Origin: Fulvia fulva
Taxonomy: Eukaryota; Ascomycota; Dothideomycetes; Mycosphaerellales; Mycosphaerellaceae
DNA length: 64,000 nucleotides
Assembly (NCBI RefSeq): GCF_020509005.1
Contig: NC_063020.1
Location: 1,798,001-1,862,000, forward strand
Reading direction: 5' to 3'
Shown: piece after piece, positions 42,093-52,720 of the stretch
Numbering within the stretch: position 1 is the stretch's first letter
How the letters are laid out: each line of letters opens with the position of its first letter
Translations under genes and position numbers: made by a program
The notes under the pieces: model-generated
Seen by the model: only the letters and a program-made list of their open reading frames with translations
The model's database searches: none
Told to the model about the DNA's origin: nothing

Positions 42093-45000
42093 ATCGTAAC
42101 TATCTATTAGCGAGAGTATTAGGCTTACCTTTTCCTTTACTATATCTATTTTAGTAAGGGCCTTACGGATATAATAGCCCTAGTCGAGTTTTAGGGTACC
42201 GTTACGCCTATCGCGAGTAATCTTTAGTCCTAGTAGTTTCTCTAGTTCCCCGAGATCCTTAATCTTAAAGTATTACGCAAACTACTTCTTAAACTATTAG
42301 ATGTCGGCTAACCTTAGTACTATAATAGGTATATCGTCTATATAGATAAGTAGTATAATGTCTCTCTTAGTATAAGTTAGGAGACATAGGTCTACCTCGG
42401 ACTAGTAGAATCCTATTTTGACTAACGTAGTAATATAGAGCTTGTTCTAGTCTCTAGCTACCTACTTTAGGCCGTAGAGACTCCGGAGTACCTTAAGGAC
42501 CGTATTCGGTAGGGTTTCGACTCCTAGTAGGGGTTTTATATAGATTTCTTCGGCTAGGTAGCTTTAGGTAAACGCATTATTAACGTCGACCTAGTATATC
42601 TCGAGATCCCGCTCGTAAACTACTACTATAAAGACTCTTAGGGTATTATAGCGTACTATAGGTATAAATGTCTCTTCGAAGTTAACGCCGAATTTCTATA
42701 AAAACCCTCTTACGATAGGTCTTGCCTTGAACTTTTCGATTACTCCGCTAATAAGTCTCTTTATATTAAAGACCTACTTAGAGGTGACTATATTCGCCCC
42801 CCTTAGAGCGATAGCTATTTCCTAGGTATTATTACTTAATAACGAGAGCAGCTCGGTATTAATAGCGTCCTTCTATAAGTAGCCCTATTTAGGATCCCCT
42901 ACCGTAGCCTTATATATCTTCGGGATAGCTACTTCCTATTAGTAGGTAATACCGGGTCCGAATATCGTAAAGGCGTATTCTTAGACTTCGTCGAATATTC
43001 CTCTACTATAGCTATAAATATACGTTCGTCGGCATCGGTAAGTCTATTATTCACCTATAGTAGTTAGTAGAACAAAGCTATTATAGCTTTATAGTGCTTA
43101 GCCTTATAGTCCTAGTCCTAGCCGTAGTTATCGTTAGGATCCCTAGTCCTTTTCCTCCGGACGATTAGTTCCGGTAGCTCCGGAGTTTCCTCGATCTTCT
43201 TATAGTTCGCGATATTATCTAGTCTACCGGGAAATTAGACATAGAGCGGTCTTAAGATAGTTAGTCCTTTGTCCTTAGCCGTAGCGGGTTCGGTCTCTAC
43301 GTAGAGAGCGGGGATTAGCTAGGTCGGTTCTTCTATAGAGGACTCGGCTACTTTAGTAGTAGGAAGTTAGGGTATTATACTACCCGAGGATCGTAAGATT
43401 ACTATCGGGGCATCCGCTAGTCGCTAAACTAGTAGTGGTCGCGAGACCGCCGGTAGTCGACCGACTAGCCTTCGTTCGGGTAGCCTACTAGGTTAGTTCG
43501 TAAAGAAGATACCTTAGTCTAGATCTCCCCCCTTCTCGTTTTCGAACTAATCTACTTAGCTATACTGCCTAATAGCTCGTATATCTAGCTCCTAGAACAA
43601 CTATTGCTTAGTCGATTAACCGTATCTAACGAAAATAGCTTCCTTACCCCGGTTTATTAACTTATCCTATTATAGCCCTTTTAGATATAATTTCGGTTCT
43701 ACGTAAACTACTACCCTATAACCCTATACTCTTAGGTAATCTACCGTCGGCACTTTACTAGTGAATGCTTCTTCCGGCGAAAGTTAGACACCGTTAAGTA
43801 ACGGTCCGTTCGGTAGTAGGTTACGTATAACTACCTATACCTCTAGCGCTTTAGGCTAGAATTCTACCGGTATCCCCGATTCCTTAAGCATTACGCGGAT
43901 CGCGTTCTCCGATGCCTAGATTAACCTTTCTACTACTCCGTTTTATATAGAGTTGTAAGTATCCGTCGTATCGTATTAAACACCCGATTCTTTCTCCTAT
44001 TCTTTTAGAACTATTAGTAGCTTAGGTATATTATTACTCCGTACTACTCTTACGTAGCATTTCGATGCTTTCTCTATAGTTAGCCGCTATTATTGTAGTG
44101 CTTACGGTACGTCGGATTTGTTCTTAAGCGGGATTACCTACTTCTTTCTTAAGAAGTTGTCTATAATCTCTAGCTAGTATTTAAAACCTAGCCTAGATGT
44201 CGTATTTTCGAAGGGTCCGTAGATATCGATAGATATAAGCGTAAGTCTTTCGTTCTTTCGTTCTATAATAGCGCCTTTAAACTTCCGTATATTCGCGATA
44301 GAGTATACCTTATAGTTATACTCGTCCGGAATAGGAATCGGGTCCTTCTTATTACTTACCCTATAGACGTTCCGGAGTAATCCTTTACCTAGGTATACTA
44401 ATCTTCTATACTAAAGCTCCTACTAATCCTTAGTAGTTACCGCGGCTAGAGCTTTCTTATATAGCATCTCTAGGGGTCTATTATCTACCTAGTTTAGAGA
44501 GTCGGATATTAAAGATACTACCGGTACCCTCCCTCGTAGTACTATTTATACGATAGGCTTTCCGCTCTTATACTTAAGTATAAAGTTTAGAGGTTCGATA
44601 TTGAATTGCTTACTAAACTGCCTCTATAGAACTAGATTAACTCCGAGATTAGGAATAAACAAGACTTTCTCTAGAGCAATTTATTTTCCCGTTAGGCCTC
44701 CTATAGTTACTATTCTTTTATAGAATATATCTAGGTACCCCCTACCGACTTTAATTACTTTCCTTCTCGCTACTTTCCTAAGCGATCTAAATAGAGACTT
44801 ATTGTCAGTTATGTATAAGGAGGTATAGGAGTCTAGTAACTGTTCGGAGGCGGGAAACTTACCTTTTACTTCGGTAGTAGAATAGGCGACTTCGTCGTCG
44901 TATATTTCCTCGGTATCGCTTTCTTATAAGGTATAGGCTCTTATCGCCTTTACCTTTATCTTATTATCGGATTGGCTTCTCCTATCCTTCTACTGTTTCC

Positions 45001-45769
45001 TAGACTTCTTAAGAGCGTTTTAGGCCTTCTCTAGATCCCGGACTAGCTCTTCGTAGGACTTCTTCTCCGGTTACTTCTAGATGTTCTTCTTTTTATTTAA
45101 CTCCTTTACGGAATCTAGTTCCGGGCACGATATAACTAGGTAGTTACTATCGTAGATAAAGTAGCCGCTCTTACCCCCTTGCCTCTAGGAGTATAGAGCG
45201 GTCTCGCCCTTACTCTCTTAGATCCGTAATTCGTAGGATTTAAGTAAGGTTATAGCAGATTCCTAGCCTAGGTTTAGCTAGGCTAGGATAGTGTCCCTAG
45301 TACTAGCGTAGACGTCCGGGAGGCTACTTAGTAGGTGCTTCAACCTCCGGATAGGGTCCTTATAGTAGGTCTCTTTACTATCTATTTCGGCAATCTATAT
45401 AGATAGGTTACCTAGATATATCTACCCTTATCTAATTGTCTAATCGTCCGGTAGCTTTAACGATACTAGCTGTTTTATAAGCGCTACTACGTGTGCCTTA
45501 TAGACCTTGCTATACTTCTTCTATAGAAGTTTCTAGATCTCTTTCGTATCTCGTATATCCAAGATTTCTTAGTTATCCTCCTTAGACAAATATACTAAGA
45601 TAGTATATCTCGCTATACCGTTCGCCTTCAAAGTAATCTTAGGCGTAACGGATTCTAGGAGATTAGCCGACGAGTCGTCGATAACCTAGAATACCTCCCG
45701 GCTTTTGAGATAGTCTCGTAGTATAACGAACTAGCGCTTCTAGTTCTTACGAGTAAGGGTAGGGCCGAC
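42093..45769 (-). mobile_element. Copia-C, segment 3 (reverse transcriptase to gag)
   Basis: Starts with the right ATCGT of Copia-B. Reading leftward on the minus strand: gag up to 45769, gag end near 45100, protease LLDSYTSLY (near 44840), integrase (near 44200), linker, and reverse transcriptase with LIYIDDIPI (near 42340). Stops are TAG/TAA throughout. The element is cut at 45769 within gag by the pol-less LTR element, so its 5' LTR is missing. Confidence 0.85.
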
Positions 45770-46124
45770 TGTTAGGAACCGCTGTACGTTATCCCAACCG
45801 GGCTTGGATCTTTGCAGTGATGTCTCTGACTCGTTGAGAAGGTAGTGGTCCCAAACAGTATATGGTGTATACTTGAAATGAGTTGAGCACGAGGCTCCTA
45901 TCTACTTGCAAAAGAGCGTCGTCTATATAGTGCCGTGTCTTGGCGTAACTGATCAAACTGATCAGACTGATCACTGAGCATACTGATCAGACTGATCACT
46001 GAGTCATACTGATCAGACTGAGCGCTCAGTTGCCAAGGTCTCTGAGCTGATCAGTTTCGGATTCTCCCACTAGTGTCTAGGCATCGATTGGTTGGCTGGA
46101 GCTTCCCCAAACCGATCCGTAACA
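45770..46124 (-). repeat. 3' LTR of the pol-less element (355 bp)
   Basis: On the minus strand it begins TGTTACGGATCGG and ends CCTAACA. It contains a cluster of TGATCA palindromes (45948-46041). A short open frame inside it is just LTR sequence. Confidence 0.9.
45948..46029. repeat. TGATCA palindrome array in the LTR
   Basis: Six TGATCA hexamers, spaced mostly 9 bp (ACTGATCAG units), in two imperfect tandem blocks ending CTGAGCAT and CTGAGTCAT; a seventh lies just beyond. The same array occurs in the other LTR at about 48109-48190. Confidence 0.85.
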
Positions 46125-46142
46125 CCATCCCCCTTCTAGCTT

Positions 46143-46159
46143 AGTTCCGTCCCGGAACT
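46143..46159. promoter_or_regulatory. CCG-N3-CGG inverted site upstream of the antisense gene
   Basis: AGTTCCG-TCC-CGGAACT, a perfect 7-bp inverted repeat 45 bp before the ATG at 46205. Paired CCG/CGG triplets are typical binding sites of fungal zinc-cluster dimers. Whether it is used is inference. Confidence 0.4.
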
Positions 46160-46204
46160 TCTCACATAAGCCCGCTGTTCTTCATCGTTTGCCTGGGCAT
46201 CGCA

Positions 46205-46877
46205 ATGTCTCCTCCTTCCATTTCTTCCAAAAGTTCCCTCCGTCGACAAGCCCTTGCTGTCGACATACAACGATCCGGTATCGAGATGGCCCCCTGCCAT
46301 CACTGTCGGTCCGCTCGAGTCGCTGCCACCGAGCAGCGCCCAAAATGTGTCGTTTCGCCCCGGTCGGGAAAATGCTCGGAGTGTGTGAGGAAGGGTTACT
46401 CTGATTGCGACGTGACCTTATCCGCACCCGAGTGGACGAAGTTTCGCGACGTTCGTGATGGCCTCCAGCGAGACCTCGAGCGTGCGGAGGAGAAGGAGGT
46501 GGAGCTTCTCCATCAGCAGGCCGAGCTCGCTCAGCGCATTATTCGCCAAAAGGCGAAGAAGATCCGTCTTCGCAAACAGCTTCGCCTCGCGTCCGGCAAG
46601 GCCGACGACGCCGTAGCGAAGGAGCTCGAAGATCTCGAGGCGGCGGAGGAGGAAGAAGTGGAGGAGTCTGCTGGGGTGGAGACCGCGTCGTCGTACAAGG
46701 AATTCGATCCTTGGCAGATGTCGGTCCAGGATTGGAACCAGCTGTGCGATCCTTCTTTTCCTTGGGTCGTGCCTCCTCTGGCCTCATCGTCGTAAGTTAT
46801 TGTTCCAGTAGTCTTTTATCCGTTGCTGTTGTTGACTTCTGTGTCCTAGGTCATCAAATCAAGAAGCCGCTGTTTGA
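46205..46877 (+). CDS. Six-cysteine coiled-coil protein, antisense to gag, two exons
   Basis: Exon 1 is 46205-46791; the intron 46792-46849 (58 bp) has a GTAAGT donor and a CCTAG acceptor; exon 2 is 46850-46877. The joined frame is 204 residues. Without splicing it would end at TAA 46793, adding only one codon. Residues 31-68 hold C31-X2-C34-X13-C48-X8-C57-X2-C60-X7-C68, similar in spirit to a fungal zinc cluster but with wider spacing. Residues about 78-165 are a highly charged predicted coiled coil ending in a Glu-rich stretch. The last part has W/F-rich DPWQMSVQDWNQL. I do not recognise a named family. Function is unknown; DNA or RNA binding is inference from the cysteines. Confidence 0.75.
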
Positions 46878-46902
46878 TGCCTTTGTCGTCAGGTCGTTTC
46901 TG

Positions 46903-47898
46903 CTAGGCAGATTTCGAGAAGAAATCCTCGCATTCCTGGTACGTCTTTGTCGCTGTCGCCCGATCCATCGCATTGAACTCGCGGCTGACAACATTCTTCT
47001 TTGGACAGTCTCTAGCATAGTGGCCTTTCTTTCCACATGCATAGCAAGTTAGATCTCTTGTTAACTGCTTGCTTCGTCCGCGCCTTTCCGTGGCGTCGAG
47101 TTCCATTGGATCTCCATAATCAGGGTCGTGACTTCTGGCCTTGAAGCCCCCTCTTCCGCCTCTCGCGGGTCTCTGGAATCCAGGCTGTACGAATCGGTCG
47201 TACTTCAATTCCTGGAGTCTCTCGTCGATTTCCTTTGCAGCCTTGACCATCGCGGCCAAGCTGGTGAGACTGGAGTTTCGAGATAATTCGGCTTTGACGT
47301 TGTCCTTCAAGCCTAGGTAGAACTGGGAACGAAACGCTGCGTCGTTCCACTCGAGGTCGGCGGCATATCCTTGGAACTCAGAGGCGTATACGGCGACTGA
47401 GGTGTTTTGTCGGAGTTGTCGGATATGTCGGTCGGCATGAACCTCCTCGTTAGGTATCCCGTAGAGATCATTCAGTTTGATCTCGAACTCATCGTAGTCG
47501 GCAAATATCTTCCGGGTTTCTGTCTTCGGGTTGTCTCCTTCGTCCTGGTTGTTGAGCCAGTCTTTGAGGTATGGTCTGAATCCCCGGGCTGCCCTGCCCC
47601 TTAGGAAGGATGCGGCGTACAAGACCTTAGAGGCCTCGCCATTAAACTGTTGGGCGTTGAAGTAGAGGTACAGCTGAACCTGCAGCTGAAAAGCCTCCAG
47701 CTTCCCTTGTGTCCCATCGAACGTCTCCGGTGGTGACACCTTAGGTGCCTTGGTGAACTCGTGCATGCTGTTCGAGCTTGCAGAGGGTGTTGATCGTTTT
47801 CCGCTTCCAGTAATCGACATTTCGCTCATTCGTTCCGTGATGCCAGTTGACTGTGGCTGTTGTCGTGACGGACTCCGGGTAGCGTCTCTCCCAGACAT
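46903..47898 (-). CDS. gag: gag of the pol-less element
   Basis: 331 residues from ATG 47898 (MSGRDATRSPS) to the stop at 46903. Residues about 50-200 are a retrotransposon gag core (PPETFDGTQGKLEAFQLQVQ, ASFLRGRAARGF, FYLGLKDNVKAEL). A zinc knuckle CYACGKKGHYARDC lies at about residue 285-298. It would form particles and bind element RNA. The frame is fully open with no following pol; the stop falls where a gag-pol junction would be expected. The proline/serine-rich start and core resemble Ty3/Gypsy gags rather than Copia. Confidence 0.9.
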   Translation of the reverse strand: MSGRDATRSPSRQQPQSTGITERMSEMSITGSGKRSTPSASSNSMHEFTKAPKVSPPETFDGTQGKLEAFQLQVQLYLYFNAQQFNGEASKVLYAASFLRGRAARGFRPYLKDWLNNQDEGDNPKTETRKIFADYDEFEIKLNDLYGIPNEEVHADRHIRQLRQNTSVAVYASEFQGYAADLEWNDAAFRSQFYLGLKDNVKAELSRNSSLTSLAAMVKAAKEIDERLQELKYDRFVQPGFQRPARGGRGGFKARSHDPDYGDPMELDATERRGRSKQLTRDLTCYACGKKGHYARDCPKKNVVSREFNAMDRATATKTYQECEDFFSKSA

Positions 47899-47930
47899 AT
47901 ACAAAGGGCCCTGGTGGTGGTGCTCAAAGT

Positions 47931-48285
47931 TGTTAGGAACCGCTGTACGTTATCCCAACCGGGCTTGGATCTTTGCAATGATGTCTCTGACTCGTTGAGA
48001 AGGTAGTGGTCCCAAACAGTATATGGTGTATACTTGAAATGAGTTGAGCACGAGGCTCCTATCTACTTGCAAAAGAGCGTCGTCTATATAGTGCCGTGTC
48101 TTGGCGTAACTGATCAAACTGATCAGACTGATCACTGAGCATACTGATCAGACTGATCACTGAGTCATACTGATCAGACTGAGCGCTCAGTTGCCAAGGT
48201 CTCTGAGCTGATCAGTTTCGGATTCTCCCACTAGTGTCTAGGCATCGATTGGTTGGCTGGAGCTTCCCCAAACCGATCCGTAACA
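47931..48285 (-). repeat. 5' LTR of the pol-less element (355 bp)
   Basis: Matches 45770-46124 with one G/A difference. gag starts only 32 bp beyond it. Confidence 0.9.
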
Positions 48286-49171
48286 TAGAGATCCTAACGA
48301 TAACTACGGCTAGGACCCCGACTATAAGGCTAAGTATTATAAAGCGATAATAGCCCTATCCTACTGACTACTATAGGTAAATAATAGACTTACCGATACC
48401 GACGAATATATATTAATAGCTACGGTAGAGGAGCTATTCGACAAAGTCTAAGAATACGCCTTTACCGTATTCGGACCTAGTATTACCTAGTAATAGGAAG
48501 TACCTATCCCGAAGATATATAAGGCTACGGTAGGGGATCCTAAATAGGGCTACTTATAGAAGGACGCTATTAATACCGAGTTACTCTCGTTATTAAGTAA
48601 TAATACCTAGGAAACGGCTGTCGCTCTAAGAGGGGCGAATATAGTCACCTCTAAGTAGGTCTTTAACGTAAAGAGACTTATTAGCGAGGCGATCGAAAAG
48701 TTCAAGGCAAGACTTATAGTAAGAGGATTCTTATAGAAGTTCGGCGTTAACTTCGAAGAGACATTCGTACCTACGGTACGATATAACACCCTCAGAGTCT
48801 TTATAGTAGTAGTCTACGAGCGAGATCTCGAGATATACTAGGTCGACGTTAATAATACGTTTACCTAAAGCTATCTTACTAAGGACATCTATATAAAGCC
48901 CCTACTAGGAGTCGAAACCCTACTAAATACGGTCCTTAAGGTACTCTAGAGCCTCTATAGCCTAAAGTAGGTAGCTAGGGATTAGAATAAGCTCTACGTC
49001 GCCGCGTTAGTTAATATAGGATTCTACTAGTCCGAGGTAGACCCGTGTCTCCTTACTTATACCGAGAGAGACATTATACTCCTTATCTATATAGACGATA
49101 TACCTATTATAGTACTAAGGTTAGCCGACATCTAGTAGTTTAAGAAGTGGTTCGCGTAACACTTTAAGATT
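48286..49171 (+). mobile_element. Copia-D, segment 4 (linker and reverse transcriptase)
   Basis: The plus strand matches the reverse complement of 42260-43150 in Copia-C: a linker, then reverse transcriptase to just past the YIDD-like motif (near 49095). About 0.8 kb of integrase and linker between segment 3 and here is absent. RIP-mutated with many stops. Confidence 0.75.
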
Positions 49172-49583
49172 AAGGCAGATTGGCCCGCTGTTAGATAAGG
49201 ATAGAAGAGCACGTTAACGAAGGTGTACTGAATGATTATGCTAGCTATAGTGTGCGAGGTGGCTACCTCATGTGAAAAGGAGGTGGGTGTACCACGTCTA
49301 TCAGTAGCACATGCGCCTGGTCCGGGTCCGGCGTCCTCTCCGAAGTTGGGGGTGCCGGTAATATGCGTCTATCCGAGTGAAGGGGCACTTGGGCCGTCAG
49401 CGTCGGGCTTGGGGAGGAGGAGGGCGCACATAGATGTAGCCCCCGCTGCGCGTTTGGGGCAGTGGGTAAAAGGCGAGCGAAAGGATCCTGGTTAGGTGGC
49501 GTTCCATTTGTGTCTCCTCTCAGCGATGCATCTGTAGACGTAGGCCTGCGTAGCGGCAACAGCCCAGGTGCAAAAGCTGGTGC
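49172..49583. other. Non-coding stretch between transposon remnants
   Basis: A GC-richer sequence with no frame I can support on either strand. It probably includes the 3' UTR of the Gypsy pol fragment to the right, but no LTR is recognised. Confidence 0.4.
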
Positions 49584-51811
49584 TCATTCGTGGCTGTGAT
49601 GATGGTTCGGTTGGCGCTGTGCTGCTTGATCCGGCGGTACTGGGTGGAGGTGGTTGTCATTGTCAACCCTCGCGGGTTGTGGCTGTGTCGGGTCGTGTTG
49701 GGGGTTATGAAGTGTTAGGCGTGGCTTGGTCAGGGGAGCGTGTGAGACTGGCAGGCTCTGTTTGACTCGAGGTTCCTTTTGCTCGGGGTTGACTGTCTTG
49801 AGGAGGCCGTCATGGTATTCCTGTACGATATCCGAACAGTTCTCGAGGAGCTCACTCTCATCAACCCACTCATTGTAGATAGGGCCGAGATCCTGCCACT
49901 TCACCAAGTACTTGACCTTGGTGCCCACCTTCTTCATGTCCAGCACATGTTGTACGAATTCCAGGGGTGCAGGTTCGCCTGCTGCGTCTATCGGGTGCTG
50001 AAGAAGTGTACGTGGTCGTTGTTATCTATCTTCGCCGACGGCGGCTAGCTCGAGTTGTTGGATGCTGATCACTGGGTGGATGTTGACGTGTGGGGGCAAT
50101 TTCAGCCTATATGACAGTCTTCTAACCTTGGGTTCGATGAGGAAAGGACCGACTCTCTAGGGGCCGAACTTCCTCGACTTTTCTCCGTGCACTTTGTACC
50201 CGTGGTAGAGCCTAAGGTAAACGTAATCTCCCACATCAAAAGTCTTTCTCTCGTGCTTGTCGTCGTATCGATCCTTCATGCGGACGTTGGCGAAGTCGAG
50301 TGCCTCGTCTGCTTGTTCTCGGTACTGGAGGCGTAGGGCACGGAAATCCTCGTCCGGTAGTTGTCGGAGGCCTATCAGGGCGTCGGTATTGAGGTCGAAC
50401 CCAAACAGATATTGATCGGGTGAGACTCCTGTAGTTGCATTCTTAGACGAGTTGAGAAAAGACTGTAGGTCGGGAAGGACGTCTGTCCAGTTAGCATCCT
50501 GGTTAGCGGTGACGAAGTATCTCATCGCGATCTCCACCGTCTGATTCGTCCTCTCAGACTGACCGTCGGTCTGCGGGTGGTGGGCGGTGGCCGCCAGGAG
50601 TCTTGCGTTAAGGCATCCGAAAAGTCGTCTAAAAAAAGCGCTCAACCACTTAGGGTCTCTGTCGCAGACAAGCGCCATAGGTATCATCCAGCTGCACTTG
50701 CGAAGCGAGGTCAAGTATGCGTCGGCCCATTCTTCCGCAGTCCACGTCTCGCGGCCTGGCACCAGAAGGATCCTCTTGGACTTCTTACAGGTCACAGTAA
50801 GTAGGGCGTCAAAACCTTCGGACGTAGGGGGTAGTTTCACGATCCAGTCCGCGGTCTGAACTGCCATGGGCATCTCGGGTACGTCTATGGGATTCAAGAA
50901 ACCGAAGGGCTTATGACGCAGGGTCTGGTTTTCAGCGCAAACCGGGCAGTGGTCTATGTACTCCTGGAGCCGCTTCCTCAGATCCTTGAAATACATCGTG
51001 GCCGTGATGCGGTCGTATGTCCGTTGGAAACCCGCGTGATGGCGTTGGTCGTGACACATCTCGAAAACCTCATGTTCCAAGGAAGGAGGCATGCACAGCC
51101 GATGGTGCTTGGTTGCGGGGTCAACATAGTAAATGAGGCCCTGCTCGAGAAAGAAGCGTGTGCCCTCTCTAGAGGCTACGTCTACGTTAACGTCCTTGCC
51201 AGAGTCGATCTGCTTCCAGATGTGGTGGGGCTCGGAGCGCTTTCTGGGAGGCCGGCTTTTCTGCGGGGCAGCGGGGTTGCTTGCTGGCCATTGCCATCCC
51301 GGTGGTGGTTCCTATAGACGTAGGGTGGCGCGTTGCTCGCGTCGAGCATTTTGTCCCTCTCCGCTACGAGGCGCTCGACCACGCGCAGCATAGACCTCTA
51401 CGATAGGCTAGCCCGATAGCCGTCCTTGATCTTGTCGACAACGTTAGGCGACATAGTGATCATCGTTATGACATAGTTCGTAGGTGCCATCCCGGTGTAG
51501 TAGGAGGGTATGTCGTTAAGGCCGCTGTCGTTCAGATCTGTCTAGTTCGATAGGTCACGCACGCCCTCCAGGCGGCTCAGGGCATCAGGAGCGATATGGA
51601 TCCGGCCAGGTCTATAGAGTACCTCGGTGTTCCGAAACTGAGAGAGGTACACCGCGGAGGCAATGATGCGGTGGTTCAGCTTGAAGGTAGAGACCGTAGT
51701 CGCGATCTGGAACTTCTTCATGATCGCCGTGACAGCGGAGTGATCTGTGAAGATGTAGGCCCTGGGACTTAGGTCTATGAGGTGCCTCGCTTTGCGAATC
51801 GCCCAAATTTG
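49584..51811 (-). pseudogene. Gypsy pol fragment: RNase H end, integrase, chromodomain
   Basis: Read on the minus strand from 51811: end of RNase H (FTDHSAV, RPGRIHIAPDALSR), linker, integrase zinc region (HDQRHHAGF to CPVC), core (ADWIVKLPP, CDRDPKW, HHPQTDGQSERTNQ, 51092-50157), GPF/Y-like KFGP-RVGPFLIEP interrupted by TAG at 50157, then a chromodomain (VKYLVKWQDLGPIYNEWV, 49946-49800) and a charged tail to 49584. One frameshift (about 51170) and a few TAG/TAA codons disable it. gag, protease and reverse transcriptase are missing; the sequence stops abruptly at 51811. It is a different lineage from Gypsy-1. Confidence 0.85.
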
Positions 51812-52609
51812 TTACACTGGAAGGAGCAGTCTTGGCAGTAGATACTACTACTTCCTTACGTAACTTAGATAGTTACATCAATCAAGGATTACACACCATA
51901 ACACTATTGCTGACTGTAGGTGTAAGATTGTAAGAAACGCGAGACAAGGGGGTATGTGCAACGGGCCTGAACGAACCCGCTTCCGTAAGCGGTCTAGTCT
52001 AAAATACCTTAGCAAAGCTTGGCCCCGACATCACCTGTGGACTACTGTGTATGCAGTCTGACTTGAACACACCAGTGCGCGAGCTATCGATTCTTCCGCA
52101 TGAGCTCTTAGACCCACATGCACAGTGATCCGAGCTATATACCGCTTCAAAAACGCACAGTCGCATCCTTCGCACCCCGCCACTTTCGACCACTAACACT
52201 TTTTGTCCAGCAGCACTGCCTACTAGATCTGCAGGATCCGAGCCTGAAATAAGCTTCCGATGTGTCTAGAGGATCCAATGTAAAGATCACGTCTCTCGAC
52301 CCAGCATAGTCAAAGTTAAGCGCCTGCTGTGCCTCTCAGACCCGGCCAACATCCGACTTTCCCGCTTCAGGTCTGATGTCATCATCCTTCTCACGGCCTC
52401 GAAACATCCACACCACTTTCACAGTCGTAACGGATCGCTTCAGGTGACTTTCCACCTCCGTCAGCTGTTTCTCTCGCCGGTCCGCGCGGAGTCCCTTCGA
52501 ATCAACGATTGGCCTCCTCGCAGACGCAGATCTGAGAGAGTACGGAGATATAGAACCTCCAAGACCACTCTCCAAACTGGAGTCGAAGAACATGGAACAG
52601 TCGATCTAA
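51812..52609. other. Unassigned sequence right of the transposon cluster
   Basis: Begins TGTTACACTGG, which could be the edge of an LTR of an unseen family, but no second copy is in the window. No convincing coding region. RIP signature is weak. Confidence 0.35.
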
Positions 52610-52720
52610 CTCATCATCGGCCACGGGTTTGTCCTCGGATCTCTCGACGACAAGCATATCCCCTGTTCTTGGTCAGATCCTAACCGAGTTCACAGCGAGA
52701 GGCTGGGATCGATCTGGAAA

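Larger units (their letters stand above)
45770..48285 (-). mobile_element. Pol-less LTR retrotransposon carrying an antisense gene
   Basis: 2,516 bp bounded by 355-bp LTRs (45770-46124 and 47931-48285) that differ at one base (45815 against 47976). The internal 1.8 kb holds gag on the minus strand (47898-46903) and a spliced gene on the plus strand (46205-46877). The two converge tail to tail, 25 bp apart. Orientation is set by gag just after the high-coordinate LTR and by a purine tract AGAAGGGGGATGG before the low-coordinate LTR. There is no protease, reverse transcriptase or integrase, so it needs a helper element. No RIP-type damage. The flanks do not form a target duplication (CCGAC against TAGAG). 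Confidence 0.9.

Noticed and set aside
45789..45974. Short frame (61 codons), repeated at 47950-48135
   Set aside because: Both lie wholly inside the two LTRs of the pol-less element; the repetition is LTR identity, not a gene pair.
49232..49495. Possible antisense gene beside the Gypsy pol fragment, by analogy with the pol-less element
   Set aside because: The frame has no cysteine cluster, coiled coil or intron and does not resemble 46205-46877.
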